NCBI GenBank assembly: GCA_015485035.1
Contig: WFUI01000217.1
Span: 1 to 5,266, forward strand
Direction: 5' to 3'
Length of the DNA: 5,266 nt
From: Mariprofundus sp.
Lineage (GTDB): Bacteria; Pseudomonadota; Zetaproteobacteria; Mariprofundales; Mariprofundaceae
Below are positions 3,936 through 5,266 of the stretch, piece by piece. The notes beneath the pieces were generated by a model. That model saw only the letters and a list, made by a program, of their open reading frames with translations. It ran no database searches and was not told the origin of the DNA. Positions within the stretch are counted from its first letter, which is position 1. Every line of letters begins with the position of its first letter. Both the position numbers and the translations under genes were made by a program.

Positions 3936-5266
3936 ATGAAACAAGATGAACAGCAATTCCTCAACGATCTTGACAAAAAACTCTGGAACGCCGCCGACCG
4001 GCTGCGCTCTAACATCGACGCGGCTGAATACAAGCACGTCGTTTTAGGTCTGATCTTCCTGAAGTATGTCAGCGATGCCTTTGTAGAGCGTAAGCAGCAA
4101 ATCGAGGCCATGCTGCGTGATGAGTCCCATGATTACGGTGTGCTGCGTGATAACTACGATAGTGATGAGGAATATGAAGTCATCATTCATGATGAGCTGG
4201 AAATCCGCGACTATTACACCGAGAAAAACGTCTTCTGGGTGCCCGCACTGGCCCGTTGGGAGAACCTGCAAAACAACGCCAAGGTCGCGCCGGGTACCGA
4301 AATCAAAATAAAGAACGGCCCCGTTAATAACAAGCGAGTCACCTACAAATTTACCAGCATCGGCAAACTCATCGATGATGCCCTGGAAGAAATCGAAAAG
4401 GAAAATCCCAAACTCAAAAACGTGCTCGATAAAAACTACGCGCGCCGCCAGATAGACCCCAATATCCTCGGTCAGCTCATCGACACCATTGCCGAAATCC
4501 CGTTCCAGCATGACAGCCTGCACGCCAAAGATATCCTCGGCCATGTTTACGAATACTTCCTCGGCCAGTTCGCCTTAAGTGAAGGCAAAAAGGGCGGGCA
4601 GTATTACACCCCCAAGGCCATCGTCACGCTTATCGTCGAAATGCTGCAACCTTACAAAGGCCGCGTCTACGATCCCGCCATGGGCTCCGGTGGCTTCTTC
4701 GTCTCCAGTGAAAAATTTATCGAAGAACACAAGGGCAAACTGGGCAACATCTCCGTCTATGGTCAGGAATCCAACCCCACCACCTGGCGACTGGCCGCCA
4801 TGAACATGGCCATCCGTGGCATCGACTTCAACTTCGGCAATGAGCCGGCCAACACCTTCAGCAACGACAAACACCCGGACCTGCGCGCTGACTTTGTCAT
4901 GGCCAATCCACCGTTTAATATGAAAGAGTGGAACACCGGCGTCAAAGACGACGACCCCCGCTGGCACTATGGCATCCCGCCCAAAAACAACGCCAACTTC
5001 GCCTGGCTGCAACACATGCTCTACCACCTTGCGCCCAGTGGCAGCATGGCGTTATTGCTCGCCAACGGCTCCATGAGCTCCAACACCAATAACGAAGGCG
5101 AAATCCGCAAACGCCTGCTGGAAGAAGACCGCGTCGAATGCATGGTCGTGCTGCCCGGCCAACTGTTCACCAATACCCAGATCCCCGCCTGTATCTGGTT
5201 TCTTACCAAGAGCAAAAAGGCTCGTGATAAATACAGAGAAAGAAGCAACGAAGTCCTCTTTATCGA
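3936..5266 (+). CDS. hsdM: Type I restriction-modification system DNA methyltransferase subunit HsdM, 3' end cut by the window edge
   Basis: The frame starts at ATG 3936 and is open for 443 codons to the edge; HsdM proteins are usually about 480-540 aa, so most is present. Residues about 6-150 form the helical HsdM_N domain (QQFLNDLDKKLWNAADRLRS, then EYKHVVLGLIFLKYVSD). The N6-adenine methyltransferase domain follows, with QYYTPK at 222-227 (motif X region), the SAM-binding motif I DPAMGSGG at 246-253 (Met where many relatives have Cys), YGQESNPTTWRLAAMNMAIR after it, and the catalytic motif IV NPPF at 324-327. With HsdS it methylates adenine at the specificity sequence, and with HsdR it forms the restriction complex. 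No strong SD precedes the ATG, only an A-rich leader, so translation may have depended on the small gene ending 25 bp upstream. hsdS and hsdR presumably lie to the right, unseen. Confidence 0.97.
   Translation, partial: MKQDEQQFLNDLDKKLWNAADRLRSNIDAAEYKHVVLGLIFLKYVSDAFVERKQQIEAMLRDESHDYGVLRDNYDSDEEYEVIIHDELEIRDYYTEKNVFWVPALARWENLQNNAKVAPGTEIKIKNGPVNNKRVTYKFTSIGKLIDDALEEIEKENPKLKNVLDKNYARRQIDPNILGQLIDTIAEIPFQHDSLHAKDILGHVYEYFLGQFALSEGKKGGQYYTPKAIVTLIVEMLQPYKGRVYDPAMGSGGFFVSSEKFIEEHKGKLGNISVYGQESNPTTWRLAAMNMAIRGIDFNFGNEPANTFSNDKHPDLRADFVMANPPFNMKEWNTGVKDDDPRWHYGIPPKNNANFAWLQHMLYHLAPSGSMALLLANGSMSSNTNNEGEIRKRLLEEDRVECMVVLPGQLFTNTQIPACIWFLTKSKKARDKYRERSNEVLFI

Noticed and set aside
4044..5027. 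Two long minus-strand open frames (4544-4044 and 5027-4575)
   Set aside because: Both are antisense to hsdM, whose motifs are intact. They reflect the codon bias of hsdM, not genes.
1..5266. CRISPR array, tRNA or rRNA genes
   Set aside because: No regularly spaced direct repeats, no cloverleaf with a TTCRANY arm and no rRNA signature were seen on either strand by eye.

Overview
The window looks like an accessory, defence-type region of a Gram-negative bacterium, probably a gammaproteobacterium or betaproteobacterium. That placement is a guess from gene families, sigma70-like promoters and a CRP-type site; no rRNA, tRNA or species marker is present. Both ends cut through genes: a Fic-family gene on the left (minus strand) and hsdM of a type I restriction-modification (R-M) system on the right (plus strand).

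Left part (1-1654): a Fic-domain protein (putative AMP transferase with its own inhibitory helix) is read leftward, and a small XRE/cro-type repressor is read rightward. They share a 188-bp divergent control region. Each gene has a sigma70-like promoter whose -10 box ends about 7 bases before the start codon, and neither has a Shine-Dalgarno (SD) site, so both may make leaderless mRNAs. A pair of nested perfect palindromes overlaps the repressor's own -10 box, which suggests autorepression.

Middle (1742-2731): a complete 329-aa protein of a conserved but uncharacterised family, with a good ribosome binding site, lies 87 bp after the repressor gene on the same strand.

Gap (2732-3413): no large gene. 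On the minus strand I see a candidate 42-aa single-span membrane peptide with an ideal SD. That SD lies in a perfect 8-bp hairpin, and a 22-codon leader ORF with its own good SD overlaps the peptide start out of frame. This layout resembles the translational control of type I toxin genes, but no homology is claimed. The divergent spacer on its right carries several perfect dyads, including a textbook CRP-type TGTGA-N6-TCACA site.

Right part (3414-5266): a small gene of unknown function (reconstructed length 111 aa) is broken by a 161-bp MITE-like palindromic element. The left end of the element supplies the premature stop codon. The gene ends 25 bp before hsdM and was probably co-transcribed with it. 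hsdM carries intact motifs for an N6-adenine methyltransferase and runs off the window, so hsdS and hsdR would be expected beyond the right edge, although they cannot be seen here.
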